Positions 12,431-23,220 of a stretch of 64,000 nt of DNA are shown in pieces. The position numbers and the translations under genes are program-made. Positions within the stretch are counted from its first letter, which is position 1. The number at the start of each line of letters is the position of its first letter. The notes beneath the pieces were generated by a model, which saw only the letters and a program-made list of their open reading frames with translations, searched no databases and was not told the origin of the DNA. Source of the DNA: Phorcus lineatus (lineage: Eukaryota > Mollusca > Gastropoda > Trochida > Trochidae); contig OV121094.1 of the NCBI GenBank assembly GCA_921293015.1, positions 37,570,054 through 37,634,053 of the forward strand, written 5' to 3'.

Positions 12431-15400
12431 CACTCTTTTTTGTGGTTTGATCATAGTTCTATTATTGGAGAAAAAGTTCCCTGACCACAACCTTCAGTCC
12501 TTGATTTTCGGAAAACTTCTGGAACATAAAACTATATAGCAAAATACTATTCCAAATATTCCAAATCAAGGAAATGTATAACCCCCAAATTTTGGCCATG
12601 ATAACCTCTTTCACTTACAATATCATGTAAGAACCCTCAAATATCTGTCGACAGTGATAACCATAATCTGAAAAATTAAGATAAGGTAAATGCAATATAT
12701 AATAAAATATCATTAATAAAAAAACTGCTTGAAGAAATGTTGACTTACATTGCCAGCTTAAAAATCAACAATACAATAAAGATAGGTAACGATTAATAGA
12801 AGTCTGATTTAAAACCCTTGGCACCTTTAAGCCTATTTGTCGGTCTCGTCAATTTCAACTCTAGATTGAATAGCAGCTCAACTTTGTTGTTATTTCTTTA
12901 ATTTTTTATGTGCATAACATTAAAAAAAATTACAAATGTTTAAAATGTTATCGTTTGCGAAGTATTCGTAATGTTTCTAGAGTTACTATCTATATCAAGA
13001 CTTTGTCACGAAAACACATATTGTCATCAGCTATATATAGTGATCAACTCAGTTTGACTTAAAAGAAATATATTAATGATTCTATGAGCGATGCATGAAT
13101 AGGTCGAAGGAGATCATTGGACTATCGAAGGTTAATTGAAGATACGCTGTAATATTCACATGTGACCCTCTCTAGGGAGCCTGCGCTTAAGACTAAAATG
13201 TATAAACTTATTGTTCGGCAGATGTTTCATTTGATAACCAATTGTCTGTCAATAGTAAAGCTGTTCAGTTCAAAATATTTGTCCCCTCATTCCTACCGTA
13301 GTCTACTAAAAATGGTTTATAATATTTGTGGGTTATTGAGAACTAAGTATTACTAATTCCTATTTGTGCCTAAATCAAGAACATTGCTGATTTAAACTCT
13401 ATGGTTTTCACTCCACACACAATATATGTACATGTAAGCACCACAAAGACTTAAAATGTATTCAGTAGACAATATTACGGTTGTAAATATCATGCTCAAG
13501 ACGATTGTTAATAATTTTATTGAAAAAAAGAAATCTTTTATTTCTGAAACCGGTGAGAAAATCCTCGAATTTTGTTGCTGACTTTCATCAGGGCATTAAT
13601 TAAGAACGACTCCACTTTGCTTCAGAGAAAGCATTTAGTTTGAAAAAGAATTTCTTTACGGCTGGACTGGGTATAAATAAATTGTGAATAAAGTGCAATT
13701 TCAATTGCAGATTCGTTTGTTAACATTTGACAGGATAACATATGTAAAATCTCTAATATTTATCTTTGACAAGTAAAGAGATTGCATATATTATAATACA
13801 ATCTCTGAGTTTGCTTGACCCTCCACTGTTCTTTAATTGAATGTCAACACTCATCTAATTAGTTAAGCCAGAGGGAAAGAACAAAGCTGTCTAGCAATAA
13901 GGTCTTTGTTTTCTTCATTACTAGTTTCGTGGACAGACTCCCTCAGGAAGTGTAAACTGTTTGATATTCAAGGTTGTCTGTAACTGATCAACTATGTGAC
14001 GAATAATCCCTCTGCTACACAGAGGACAGTCTCCCCCATTTTCATAGACCACAGTCTAACAGGTCTGTACTAAGGAATATAGTGCTTTCTTTGTGATATT
14101 TCTGTTGGTGCTTCTGCATGGAGGTGAAACATCTGATTAAGAATGAAATTCGGGTTGTCACAAATCGCACCAGATGACCATTACAAAAAGATTTTACTCT
14201 TAACAGTATACACAAAATATCAACTGATACATTGGAGGGAAAAAGTAGTATCTTAAAACTTAATTTAAAGGTACTAATGAATTTCATAAATATACTTATC
14301 AACCAATGCAATAAGAAAGTTAATAGAAATATAAGACACCGAATATTTTTTATAGAAATAGAACTGTAAAAACATAACTAAAATGGTCCATAAATTGATA
14401 AACTTACATATAATACTCCATGTTGTTTTGTTGAAAAACAGACAAACAGTTCAGATATATCTTACACGAGATCAATTAAATTTCATCCTATGGGATTTTT
14501 TCTATTTTGAACATTAAAATGTTTGTCTAAAGCAGAACATTTTTTCAAATGGGGATTAACTTAAAATGCTGTGATAGAAAACTAAATCGCACACTGTAAT
14601 CGAACCAAATCAATTAACAGTGCGTCTGAAAAAATTTTTTTGATAAGGACATGTTCCGATTTATTTGGCCCGACCATTATGTCATGAAACCAATAATGTA
14701 AATGGCTTTCATTTTGTAAACGACGTTCAAATGAAAAGTTCTAAGCATGTACAATAAAAGCTAATACTTGGGTCGAACACAGTGAATCGCGAATTTGTAT
14801 AATCGTTTATAGAGAGCTAACAACGTTGAGGTACAGATTGCGTTCCTCTCGCTTCCAGTCTCTATTCTGTGATTCAAGACAACATTTGATGTTATGTCCG
14901 AGATTTAAAAGGATATTAATCCCGCAAGTTAGCTTTCCAATTATGCTTTAATTGCGCTATCTGTAGTATAATCATAATCAACTCTCGTTTTATTTCCTGT
15001 TCCACTCGAGTCTGCGCAGTGCCACAGGAAGTCCTGATATGCGAGCGATCGAAATCCGCAAATGAACCACGATGTACGAATGACAGTTAACAATCTAACA
15101 ACATCCAGCATACTTTTGGGACGAACAAGGTTTTGTTCATACACTTCATCTCTTTACTCTTATCTCGTTACTTTTAATCATAACAGTAGGTCTCGTTCGG
15201 GCAGGTGGTCCATTGTGGCCTGAAATTTTATGAAACTTTGATTTCGTCAAAACACGTGCACAAATAATTTGAAATAGGGATAAGTAATCATCTTAGATCT
15301 GGTTGTCATGGTCTGTGAAGAAGGAATTTCAGTCGCTCTTATTGTCATTGCTGTAAAAATCAATGCTTTCTACCTTGAATATATGTTTAAGTCTGAAAAC

Positions 15401-15776
15401 GTTGATTATTAATCTAACAGTAATTATTAAAACTGAGCCACAGAATTAATTGCTCTATTGCGATAGTTCAATGATCTGATGTAGATAACTATAACTTTTT
15501 AAAAGATATGTATTGTAACAGACAAATGATTTATTCCTTTCTTGTTTTCAGATGTTTTACTTTGTAAAAGTAAAGGGTGTGCCGAATCAAGTTGGTACCC
15601 CGCTTGGCTGATCAAGCATGACCAACAGAACAGCTTCTTTATATTCAGAGTGATGATTCTGAGTAAGTATGCTTTGTTTGTTTTTTTGATAACGTGATCT
15701 AATTTGAATTTTGTTGTTGAAGTAACGCTACCGATCTTGTGTATAAATCTTGTTTAAATTCTTTTTTCGGTGCACA
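12431..15776. other. Non-coding stretch without recognisable genes
   Basis: AT-rich; no reading frame shows a family motif. Around 13155-13240 the sequence resembles 33610-33680 and 7670-7740 (shared AGGGAGCCTGCGCTT-like core), so it belongs to the same old duplicated family. I see nothing else in it. Confidence 0.4.
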
Positions 15777-15783
15777 GGGATGA

Positions 15784-16227
15784 TCATTCTCTCCCAATAG
15801 AGGTAGCTCCGTCATAACTTTCTATACAACCTCTGTCTTAATTCGAAGGTTTCTTGTGCACGAAATGTAGAACGCTGATTGGATGCAATCAAAGTTAGTT
15901 GTGCTATCAGCGACGCCGTTTCAAAAGTTATCATTCAAATCGCCTTAGTTTACTTCCCAAAAGCTAAACTTTATTCGAATATGCACCTTGCACTTTGAGT
16001 AGTCTTTACGAAACACAAACGCCTGTTTCATTGCACTGCCCTGTGTGAAATCAAATATGTTATTCATGCAGTCGTTGTTTCCATCGGCTGAAATATAGCC
16101 AGGTAGTTTCAGTTACAATATTGTCCCGCTAGGGGAAAGTGCCGGACGACCGAAAAACCTTAGTATAAAGACGGAATGATGTTGTATAGAAATTTATGAC
16201 GGAGCTACCTCTGTTGGGTGAGAATGA
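15784..16227. mobile_element. MITE (family M2) with 7-bp target duplication
   Basis: 444-bp non-coding element. The left end TCATTCTCTCCCAATAGAGG is matched by the reverse complement of the right end (TCATTCTCACCCAACAGAGG), and the inverted repeat runs on through GTAGCTCCGTCATAA to the ACCTCTGTCTTA region, about 50 bp. It is flanked by GGGATGA at 15777-15783 and 16228-16234. A second copy is at 38220-38499. Superfamily undetermined. Confidence 0.8.
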
Positions 16228-16650
16228 GGGATGATAACTTTCAGCTGAAATTAGGAGTGTATTAACTTAGGAATGTTCTAACGCGATTTGTTCCCCACAG
16301 TTATCGCCATCTTTTAACCTGGATTTCATGCCTTTTTCTACTCGCATGAATCAAATATTTAAATTACATTATAGCAAAGGTTAATAAATTTCTGATCTTA
16401 TTATTTAGATTCATCATCAAGAGTAAAAACGCAGTCCAAGCGACGGCTTCAAGTTATTCTCTCTACTTAGAGAATGCTCACAGTAAAGATGTTTATCAAT
16501 GACAATGTTGACAATTCTTTAACATTATTTTTGTTGTTGTTTAGAGTTCGGTTTTCAAGAAAATACAAATTAACTTGTTTATAAAATTGGATGTTTGGTT
16601 GTCACTAACAATCTTTTATAGTTTAAATGTCTTTTCCTTTCAATATTACC

Positions 16651-16948
16651 ACCACTTGACTCAATACCTTATCGTGGTGTGGTGGTTTGCGTGCTTCAGA
16701 GATCCCGAGAGCTATGTCAGCCGGAGCTTACATGCTCCTGGTAGGGTCACCCATGCTGGAAAGGTCGACGGGTAAAGCCAGACCAAATTTGAGTCGTTAT
16801 AAAACCTGCTTGCTATCTCTCACTATGCCTTTCTTTCCCCTCATTCTGTCGATCCCTTTTCTGTCCACTCTTTTGGATGCTTGTCATCCACGTGTTTAAT
16901 AACTGAAATATTGTTCAAAACACGTTAAACCCCAACTCACTCACTCAC
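16651..16948 (+). repeat. SINE-A copy
   Basis: About 300 bp. It begins with the ACTCAATACCTTATCGTGGT head, contains GGTTTGCGTGCTTCAGAGA and the TGTCCACTCTTTTGGATGCT segment, and ends CACGTTAAACCCCAACTCAC plus a TCAC tail. Imperfect target duplications TTTCAATATTACC and TTTCAAAAATACC flank it. The family has no obvious tRNA-like head, so 'SINE' is used loosely for a short tail-bearing retroposon. Confidence 0.85.
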
Positions 16949-17108
16949 TTTCAAAAATACCAATCAAGAGAATTAGATAAACTGACGCTAATCATTCCAG
17001 AACAAAATATGTGATTAACATGTTTCTTGCTTTTTGTTCTTGGGGTTTTATCTCATTAATGACTACCATTCAAGTTTCATTCAAAGTCTATCAAGGTTTT
17101 ATTCATGA

Positions 17109-17422
17109 CCACCACTTGACAAAAAACCTTACCTTATCGTGGTGTGGTGGTTTGCGTGCTTCAGAGACCCCGAGAGCTATGCCAGCCGGAGCTTATAATT
17201 ACTTGCTCCTGGTAGGGGCACCCACGCTGGACAGGTCGACGGGGTAAAAGCCAGACCAAATTTTAGTCGTTCTAAAACCTGTTCTATCTCTTACTTTCCG
17301 TCTTTTCCCTCATCCTGTCGATCCCTTTCTCCCTTATCTGTCCACTCTCTTTTGAATGCATGTCATCCACGTGTTTAATGACTGAAATATTGTTCAAAAC
17401 ACGTTAAACCCCAACTCACTCA
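17109..17422 (+). repeat. SINE-A copy
   Basis: Same family and orientation as 16651-16948. It is flanked by TTTTATTCATGA (17097-17108) and TTTTGTTCATGA (17423-17434), a 12-bp target duplication with one mismatch. This shows retroposition and fixes both ends. Confidence 0.88.
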
Positions 17423-17510
17423 TTTTGTTCATGAAACTATCATTGTTAGGTTTGTCCATATTTCACCTAAATCGTTATAATGTTGAACACACATTTGTAT
17501 AAAATATTAC

Positions 17511-18058
17511 GTGAGGTGATTTGGTGTGTGTGAGTGAGTGAGTTGGGGTTTAACGTGCTTAGAACAATATTTCAGTTGTTAAACAGGATGACAAGCATCC
17601 AAAAGAGAGTGGACAGATAAGGCAGAAAGGGAAAAGACGGAAAGAAAGGCATAGTAAGAGATAGACAACAGGTTTTAGAAGGACTCAAATTTAGTCTGGA
17701 TTCTACCAGTCGACCTGTGCAGCGTGGGTGTCCCTACCAGGAGCATGTTAGCTCCAGCTGGCATAGCTCTCAGGGTCTCTGAAGCACGCAAACCACCACA
17801 CCATGATAAGCTATTGAGTCCAGTGGTGGGTGATGTTTAACACCGATAGCGGCTGCTAGTATTAGTGCAGGGAGAAAGCCCGCAACACCAATGTGGCTAT
17901 GCAATGCGGTGAAACCTGCGAACCATGGGTGGTACTGCGCTGAATTTCAGTGTAGCATTGCACCCAAACCGGACTGCGTGTAGATTAAGTTGACGAGCCC
18001 CTGGCGGGGTTCGAACCACGGACCTTCTGATCCGAAGCCGAACGCGCTATTCCGCCCC
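17511..18058 (-). repeat. SINE-B copy split by a SINE-A
   Basis: The tail end GTGAGGTGATTTGGTGT lies at 17511-17526 and the rest (ATAGCGGCTGCTAGTATTAG through the tRNA-like head to TATTCCGCCCCC) at 17830-18058. The intervening 17527-17829 is a SINE-A. About 30 tail-proximal bases and some body bases are missing, so the copy is decayed. Confidence 0.8.
17527..17829 (-). repeat. SINE-A copy inserted into a SINE-B tail
   Basis: Reads GTGAGTGAGTTGGGGTTTAA, then the family body in reverse, ending TTGAGTCCAGTGGTGG. The short GGTGAT repeat on both sides fits a target duplication inside the SINE-B tail. It is younger than its host copy. Confidence 0.82.
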
Positions 18059-18266
18059 CTATAAAATATTAAGTGTGTAAGATAATTCAATTGCACTCAA
18101 AAATACATTTAGTTTTGAATCTTTATTTAGTTAAAATAAAAGATGTTATTTATATTTAGTATTTGGATAAAATTTCCCAATTATAAAATAATCTATTCAT
18201 CTTACTCTGAAATAATGAAACGATCATGAGTAGCATAATTTCATGAAATGAATGATTTTTTTAAAG

Positions 18267-18667
18267 AAATTCTGTCAAAGAGGCGAAAAGACTGGACAAT
18301 GACTGCGTACAACAATGATTGCCAGTGGATGTTCGAAGAGATGAAGGGTAAATCTTACAATTATTTAGTTTCAGTAAAATATCTAATCTGATACTTACAT
18401 ATTTTGACATAGCCGAGCAGCTCTCATACTTGTTGCTGATCGAACTGAGAGGTGTCCCAATTATTTTAAATAATATACACAAAGTGTATAAACAAGACCC
18501 AACTGTTCCTTGACACTCTTTTCTCTACAAGCATTTAAAGAACTGATGAACACATGCAGTGAACCAACGGAACTTCTTGATGGGACAGTGGGGGCAGACG
18601 CCATGGGGGATGCAGGCTCTGCCGAAGAAAAGAGTAGCAAAGCTTCATCTCCTTGTTTAAAGTCAGA
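18267..18667 (+). CDS. Two candidate exons of an unrecognised gene
   Basis: Exon 1 (18267-18347) follows TTTTTTTAAAG and ends before GTAAAT; exon 2 (18532-18667) follows a pyrimidine-rich TTTTCTCTACAAG and ends before GTGAGT. The phases agree: exon 1 ends one base into a codon and exon 2 supplies the other two. Joined, they stay open and read ILSKRRKDWTMTAYNNDCQW at the start, with SAEEKSSKASSP near the end. I do not recognise a family. The next exon would lie beyond the palindrome at 18671-19257. Matching phases and good splice signals could still be chance in 64 kb, so this is a weak call. Confidence 0.25.
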
Positions 18668-18670
18668 GTG

Positions 18671-19257
18671 AGTAGGAAGACCAGAGTGGATACATCAGCC
18701 TACAATCTTGTCATTGATTCCTCGCGGTTGAAAGGAATGGAGCTTGGAAATCCACATGAGTTCAAGATATCTTCTCTTGGTGGTTGTAGCAACAACATCA
18801 GGGTCATCTCTGAACTGTCCACATGAGTTCAAAAGATCTTCTCTTGGTGGTTGTAGCAACATCAGGGTCTTCTCGGAGCTGTCCGACAGCTCAGAGAAGA
18901 CCCTGATGTTGTTGCTACAACTACCAAGTGATCTCCTGAACTCGTGGATTTTCAAATACAGACAGCCCAGAGAAGACCCTGATGTTGTTGCTACAACCAC
19001 CAAGAGAAGATCTCTTGAACTCATGTGGGTGAGGTGAGTTGGTGCTTAACGCCGCTTTCAAGATTTTTTCACTTATATCGCGGCTGCTAGTATTATTGCA
19101 GGGAGAAAGCCCGCAACACCATTGTGGCTATGGGTTGCGGTGAAACCTGCGAGCATCGGCTGGAGAACTCATGTGGATTTTGAAGCTCCATTCCTTTCAA
19201 CCGCGAGGAATCAATGACAAGATTATAAGCTGAAGTATCCACTCAGGTCTTCCTACT
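18671..19257. repeat. Large palindrome with internal repeated arms
   Basis: The left arm starts AGTAGGAAGACCAGAGTGGA and the right arm ends with its near reverse complement; CTTGTCATTGATTCCTCGCG occurs in both arms in inverted form. Inside each arm a roughly 70-bp unit (core TCTCTTGGTGGTTGTAGCAA) is present twice, and the centre folds at GAGCTGTCCGACAGCTC near 18877. A 136-bp SINE-B interrupts the right arm. A transcript would form a long imperfect hairpin. It looks like a fold-back element or MITE, but no flanking duplication was confirmed. Confidence 0.85.
19029..19164 (-). repeat. Truncated SINE-B inside the palindrome
   Basis: 136 bp of SINE-B (GTGAGGTGAGTTGGTGCTTA through GCATCGGCTGGA). 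It is flanked by perfect 12-bp target duplications GAACTCATGTGG at 19017-19028 and 19165-19176. The tRNA-like head is missing, as expected for 5' truncation. Confidence 0.92.
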
Positions 19258-19372
19258 TTCTATATTTCTGATACTCTTTTCAGCCACATCTTACTGGTCA
19301 ACGGGCTACTCCTTTTCAGCTTCACTATTTACTCCAATTCTATTCTACATACACACCCGCACGACGTCACCA

Positions 19373-19400
19373 CCTATATATATATATATATATATATATA
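19373..19400. repeat. Short (AT)n tract
   Basis: About 28 bases of alternating TA. Confidence 0.9.
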
Positions 19401-19629
19401 ATTATTTAAAAACTTTTTTTTTATGTGTATATCCGATCAATAAGTCGCCTGAGACTTTTATATATACCAAACGATGTTTATATTACTCAATACACAATTG
19501 TTCTGAATTTCATGTGTTGCTCATTTATTCCTCTCTTACCAACCCGGTGGGAGAGGACCCAGAGCCTCTAATAGCATGGGACTCTACGTACGTAAAACAC
19601 CTTATAAAATGCACGTGTTGTGAACAATA

Positions 19630-20217
19630 TTTCAGTTATTAAACACGTAGTTTCAGAGACCCCGAGAGCTATGCCAGCCGGAGCGTACATGCTCCTGGTA
19701 GGGACGCCCAAGCTGGACAGGTCGATGGGTAGAAGCCAGACCAAATTTGAGTCCTTCTAAAACCTGCTTTCTATCTCTCACTAATGCCTTATTCAAAGCA
19801 CGTTAAGCTCCAACTCACTCACTGAAACACGTGGATGACAAGCATCCAAAAGAGAGTGAACAGGATAAGGGAGAAAGGGATCGACAGGATGAGGGAGTGA
19901 GTGAGTGAGATGGAGTTTAACGCGCTTTGAACAATATTTCAGTTGTTTAACACGTAGATGACAAGCATCCAAAAGAGAGTGGACAGATCAGGGGAAAGGG
20001 GATCGATAGTATGAGAGAAAAGACGGAAAGAAAGGCATAGTGAGAGATAGAAAACAGGTTTTAGAAGGACTCAAATTTAGTCTGGCTTCTACCCATCGAC
20101 CTGTCCAGCTTGGGTGTCCCTACCAGGAGCAAGTACGCTCCGGCTGGCATAGCTCTCGGGGTCTCTGAAGCACGCAAACCACCACACCACGATAAGGTAT
20201 TGAGTCCAGTGGTGGCG
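19630..20217. repeat. Cluster of rearranged SINE-A fragments
   Basis: Three pieces. 19630-19831 is a plus-strand copy lacking its head and part of its 3' region. 19832-19894 is a short minus-strand tail-proximal piece (CACGTGGATGACAAGCATCC). 19895-20217 is a nearly complete minus-strand copy ending TTGAGTCCAGTGGTGGCGG. The jumbled order suggests repeated insertion or unequal exchange. Confidence 0.8.
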
Positions 20218-20260
20218 GACAGAAAAGACGGAAAGAAAGGCATAGCAAGAATTAGCACGA

Positions 20261-20304
20261 CCCCCCCCCCCCCCCCCCCCCCCACCTCCCCACCCCCCCC
20301 CCAC
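20261..20304. repeat. Poly(C)-rich tract
   Basis: A run of 20+ C followed by interrupted C blocks (CCCACCTCCCCACCC). It produces artefactual poly-Pro and poly-Gly frames. The length may be unreliable in an assembly. Confidence 0.95.
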
Positions 20305-21339
20305 CTTGTAATCGTACTTGTGTGACATTTACGCTTAGTTGGCAATTATCGTATATTATAAATAGCTTTATTTTTTTTGTTTGCTTTACAGAAAAGGAGC
20401 AAAATATATCCACTCAAAGTCAGGTTAGCGTGAGAACGTCACGCTAGTTGTTTGCAGAAATGCAGCCTGAAGGCTCACAGACAGACACCTAATAACTTTA
20501 AGGAAACACTAAACCGGCACTTTAATCATGGGACACTGACCATGCAGTCACAGGATGATACACGTGCGATATCAAACTTGAGTGAGTGGGGGTTTAACGT
20601 GATATTCTATGTAGAAACTAACTTATTTTTAACAATGATAGATATGTTATTGTGACTCAATATCGAGTAAAGGCCAATTAATTCAATATGTTAATCATAA
20701 GCTATGCCTACTTTTACATTCTACACTTTATTCAGAAAAAAACTCAGTTGTTTTAATTGATGTTTGACTATCCTTGTTGCATTACCAATGAAAATAAAAT
20801 TTTAAGGACGTGATTCCACCTAGTTTCGGTCCTGCAATACCGCAAGTTCTCATCCTTTGACGGACATGACTCTCATCATCATGTGGAACTTATCAACACT
20901 TCAATGGAGCGAGTGAGTAGGGGTTTGACGTGCTTTCAACTCTATTTCAGTTAATAAACACGTGGATGACAAGCATCCAAAAGAGAGTGGACAGATCAGG
21001 GAGAAAGGGACCGAAAGGATAAGAGAAAAGACGGAAAGAATGGGAGAGAGAGAGAGAGATAGAAAGCAGGTTTCCGAAGGACACAGATTTGGTCTGACTT
21101 CTACCCGTTGGCCTGTCCATGGCCTCGTTCCTCAAAACGATCGTAACTACAACAGCTGCGATCAACTTTGCAACTGTCGTAAATAATAGTTTATTGCTGT
21201 TCCTCAAAGCCATTGTAAGGGAATTGCAAGTCAAGCGATTGTAAAAGTTGCGATCGTGATCTTCTGTGCGTGAGAAATATCGAATTGGCACTACATCCGG
21301 TAGGTGAGAGTTACCTCCACTTTCAAGCAAACGAACAAC

Positions 21340-21924
21340 ATGTCAGAGACGTCATAAAACAAGAAAGTGCGCAAGGCTAACTTCCAAGCGAATGAGATCG
21401 CTATCCTTGTGGAGGAAGTTTGCCACCATCAAGAGGCTTTGTTTGGGCCATTTTCTGCGAGTTTGACAGCGAAAGTGAAAGGCAAGTTGTGGCAGAGGAT
21501 CGCCGAAAAGTGAGAGTAGAATAATTCTTGACAATGATACTTGTTATACAGCCTGTCCCACTAGAAATGAGAGCGATATATAATCATAAGTGATTAATAT
21601 TTCACGTGTTGTTTGCGTAGATCCGAAAGCATATTTGTACCATGCTAAATTATCAGGTGTTTTTATGCTAATGGCCTCTATATGAACCTAATGGTCGTAA
21701 ATAATGTCTTTATTGTTAGGTTTTTCTATATTATAAGCATTTGGTTTAAATTTTCAGAATCAATGCAGTTCGTGCAACTAATAGAGGGCCGGTTGAGGTC
21801 CGAAAAAAATGGAATGATTATATATATATGCTACGTGAAGAAGCGGTCTATGTCCTTGAAGAAGGAGCAGAAGATGACGGGAGGCAGAACAGCTCCACCT
21901 AACCTCACAGTCATTGAAGAAAAG
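21340..21924 (+). pseudogene. Harbinger Myb/SANT-like DNA-binding protein, pseudogene
   Basis: Exon 1 (21340-21509) reads MSETS-stop-NKKVRKANFQANEIAILVE and onward to GKLWQRIAEK. Exon 2 (21758-21924) continues in phase after TTTTCAG with INAVRATNRGPVEVRKKWND. The spacing of Trp and the VRKKWND signature match the Myb/SANT-like domain of the Harbinger accessory protein (NAIF1-like family). Two lesions: a TAA at 21355-21357, and a frameshift at the ATATATATA run near 21815-21830, after which the family-typical KKEQKMTGGRTAPPNLTVIE appears in another frame. A third exon-like segment (22336-22452) follows a good acceptor but is not in a continuous frame. In active elements this protein binds the ends and helps the transposase reach the nucleus; that role is family knowledge. 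Confidence 0.8.
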
Positions 21925-22500
21925 GTAATCTATTTTGCATTTTTTTAATTACTATTGGTTAAGCTTATAATTTGCAAAAAAAACAAAGTTTTGAATGTTA
22001 AAGACTTTAAGGTTTGATAGTTAAAGTATTTATGTCGTAAATTTAAACCATTACTACCTACAGTACTGAGATATACAAATAATTTTAAATTGGATAACAA
22101 AATAAAAAATTAAATGAATAAGAAGTAAATTCATTATAGAAAACAAATGTGAAGTAAGTTATTTTACAATAAAGAAACAAAACAAAATATCGTTATTTTG
22201 ATAAATTGAATGCTAGACATATATTTCAAGTAATAGAATATATACATGAATTAATGGCCATTTTCTTAAAATATATTAACTTATTATTTGGTACAAGATC
22301 TTTGGTTTCACAAATGTATGTTTTATATTAATCAGCTCAAGTGGAAATAGGGTCAGCTAATGCATCCTCTTTTGCCAATGTGAGACACGCATCTCCTTCA
22401 ACTCCAACGCCATCACCACCTCAACTTCTGCAACAACAGTTTTGGAAATGAATGGCAAGTTCCACTGCAGAGGTGTTCACAGTGAAAGGTGAGTGAGTGA

Positions 22501-22807
22501 GTGAGTGAATTGGGGTTTAACGTGCTTTGAACAATATTTCAGTTATTAAACACGTGGATGACAAGCATCCAAAAGAGAGTGGAAAGATAAGGGAGAAAGG
22601 GATCGAAAGGTTGAGGGAAAAGACGGAAAGAAAGGCATAGTGAGAGATAGACAACAGGTTTTAGAAGGACTCAAATTTAGTCTGGCTTCTACCCATCCAG
22701 CTTGGGTGTCCCTACCAGGAGCATGCAAGCTCCAGCTGGCATAGCTTTAGGGGTCTCTGAAGCACGCAAACCACCACACCACGTTAAGGTATCGAGTCCA
22801 GTGGTGG
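22501..22807 (-). repeat. SINE-A inside the Harbinger element
   Basis: A complete 307-bp copy (GAGTGAGTGAGTGAATTGGG to GAGTCCAGTGGTGG), flanked by perfect 12-bp target duplications ACAGTGAAAGGT at 22489-22500 and 22808-22819. It is younger than the Harbinger insertion. Confidence 0.93.
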
Positions 22808-22989
22808 ACAGTGAAAGGTAAAGGATGCACTAAACTGTCACAATTATTAATGATGTATCTGCGTTATATAATCAAATATCTGTAAACTGTAGTTCAATCA
22901 TGCACCTGCACTGTATCCAATAGACATAATAAATTAAAGTGCAGAGTCTGTCCAAAATGTTTCAACTAATGTCCAACCTCTAATAGTTT

Positions 22990-23220
22990 ATTAAAGGGTT
23001 GGTAATGTTCTGTGATAAAAACATCGAGTAAGTAAAGCAAGTCCCGACAACACATCCGATCACCTTCAGAAATCCACCGATGTCATAAAACCCTATCATT
23101 GTTATGGGGGGCTGTTTCCACAGTAGGAAATAATATTGTATCATCCACCTCAATGATTCCATCAATAGTAGGGTGGAATACACGCGATACGCTTGACTTC
23201 ACTGCGCCATGAATGTCTCC
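22990..23220 (-). pseudogene. Harbinger (HARBI1-like) transposase fragment
   Basis: Minus-strand translation gives VSRVFHPTIDGIIEVDDTIL and FPTVETAPHNNDR in one frame, then FYDIGGFLKVIGCVVGTCF in another. The family pattern is FY.IaGFP.ViG.iDGTHI. The Asp of the DGTH motif, the first catalytic acid of the DDE triad, is Val here, and a frameshift near 23090 separates the parts. The rest of the transposase is not found, so this copy cannot be active. Confidence 0.75.

Noticed and set aside
12308-12490. 60-aa frame with GIAQWLARFASDQEVRGLNP
   Set aside because: It is the translated tRNA-like head of a SINE-B, a common artefact.
18695-19037. Overlapping frames on both strands containing LLLVVVATTSGSS repeats
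   Set aside because: They arise from the repeated arms of the palindrome, and the same peptide on both strands reflects inverted repetition.
20061-20345. Gly-rich and Pro-rich open frames near the poly(C) tract
   Set aside because: They combine SINE-A sequence with a homopolymer run; no independent coding signal.
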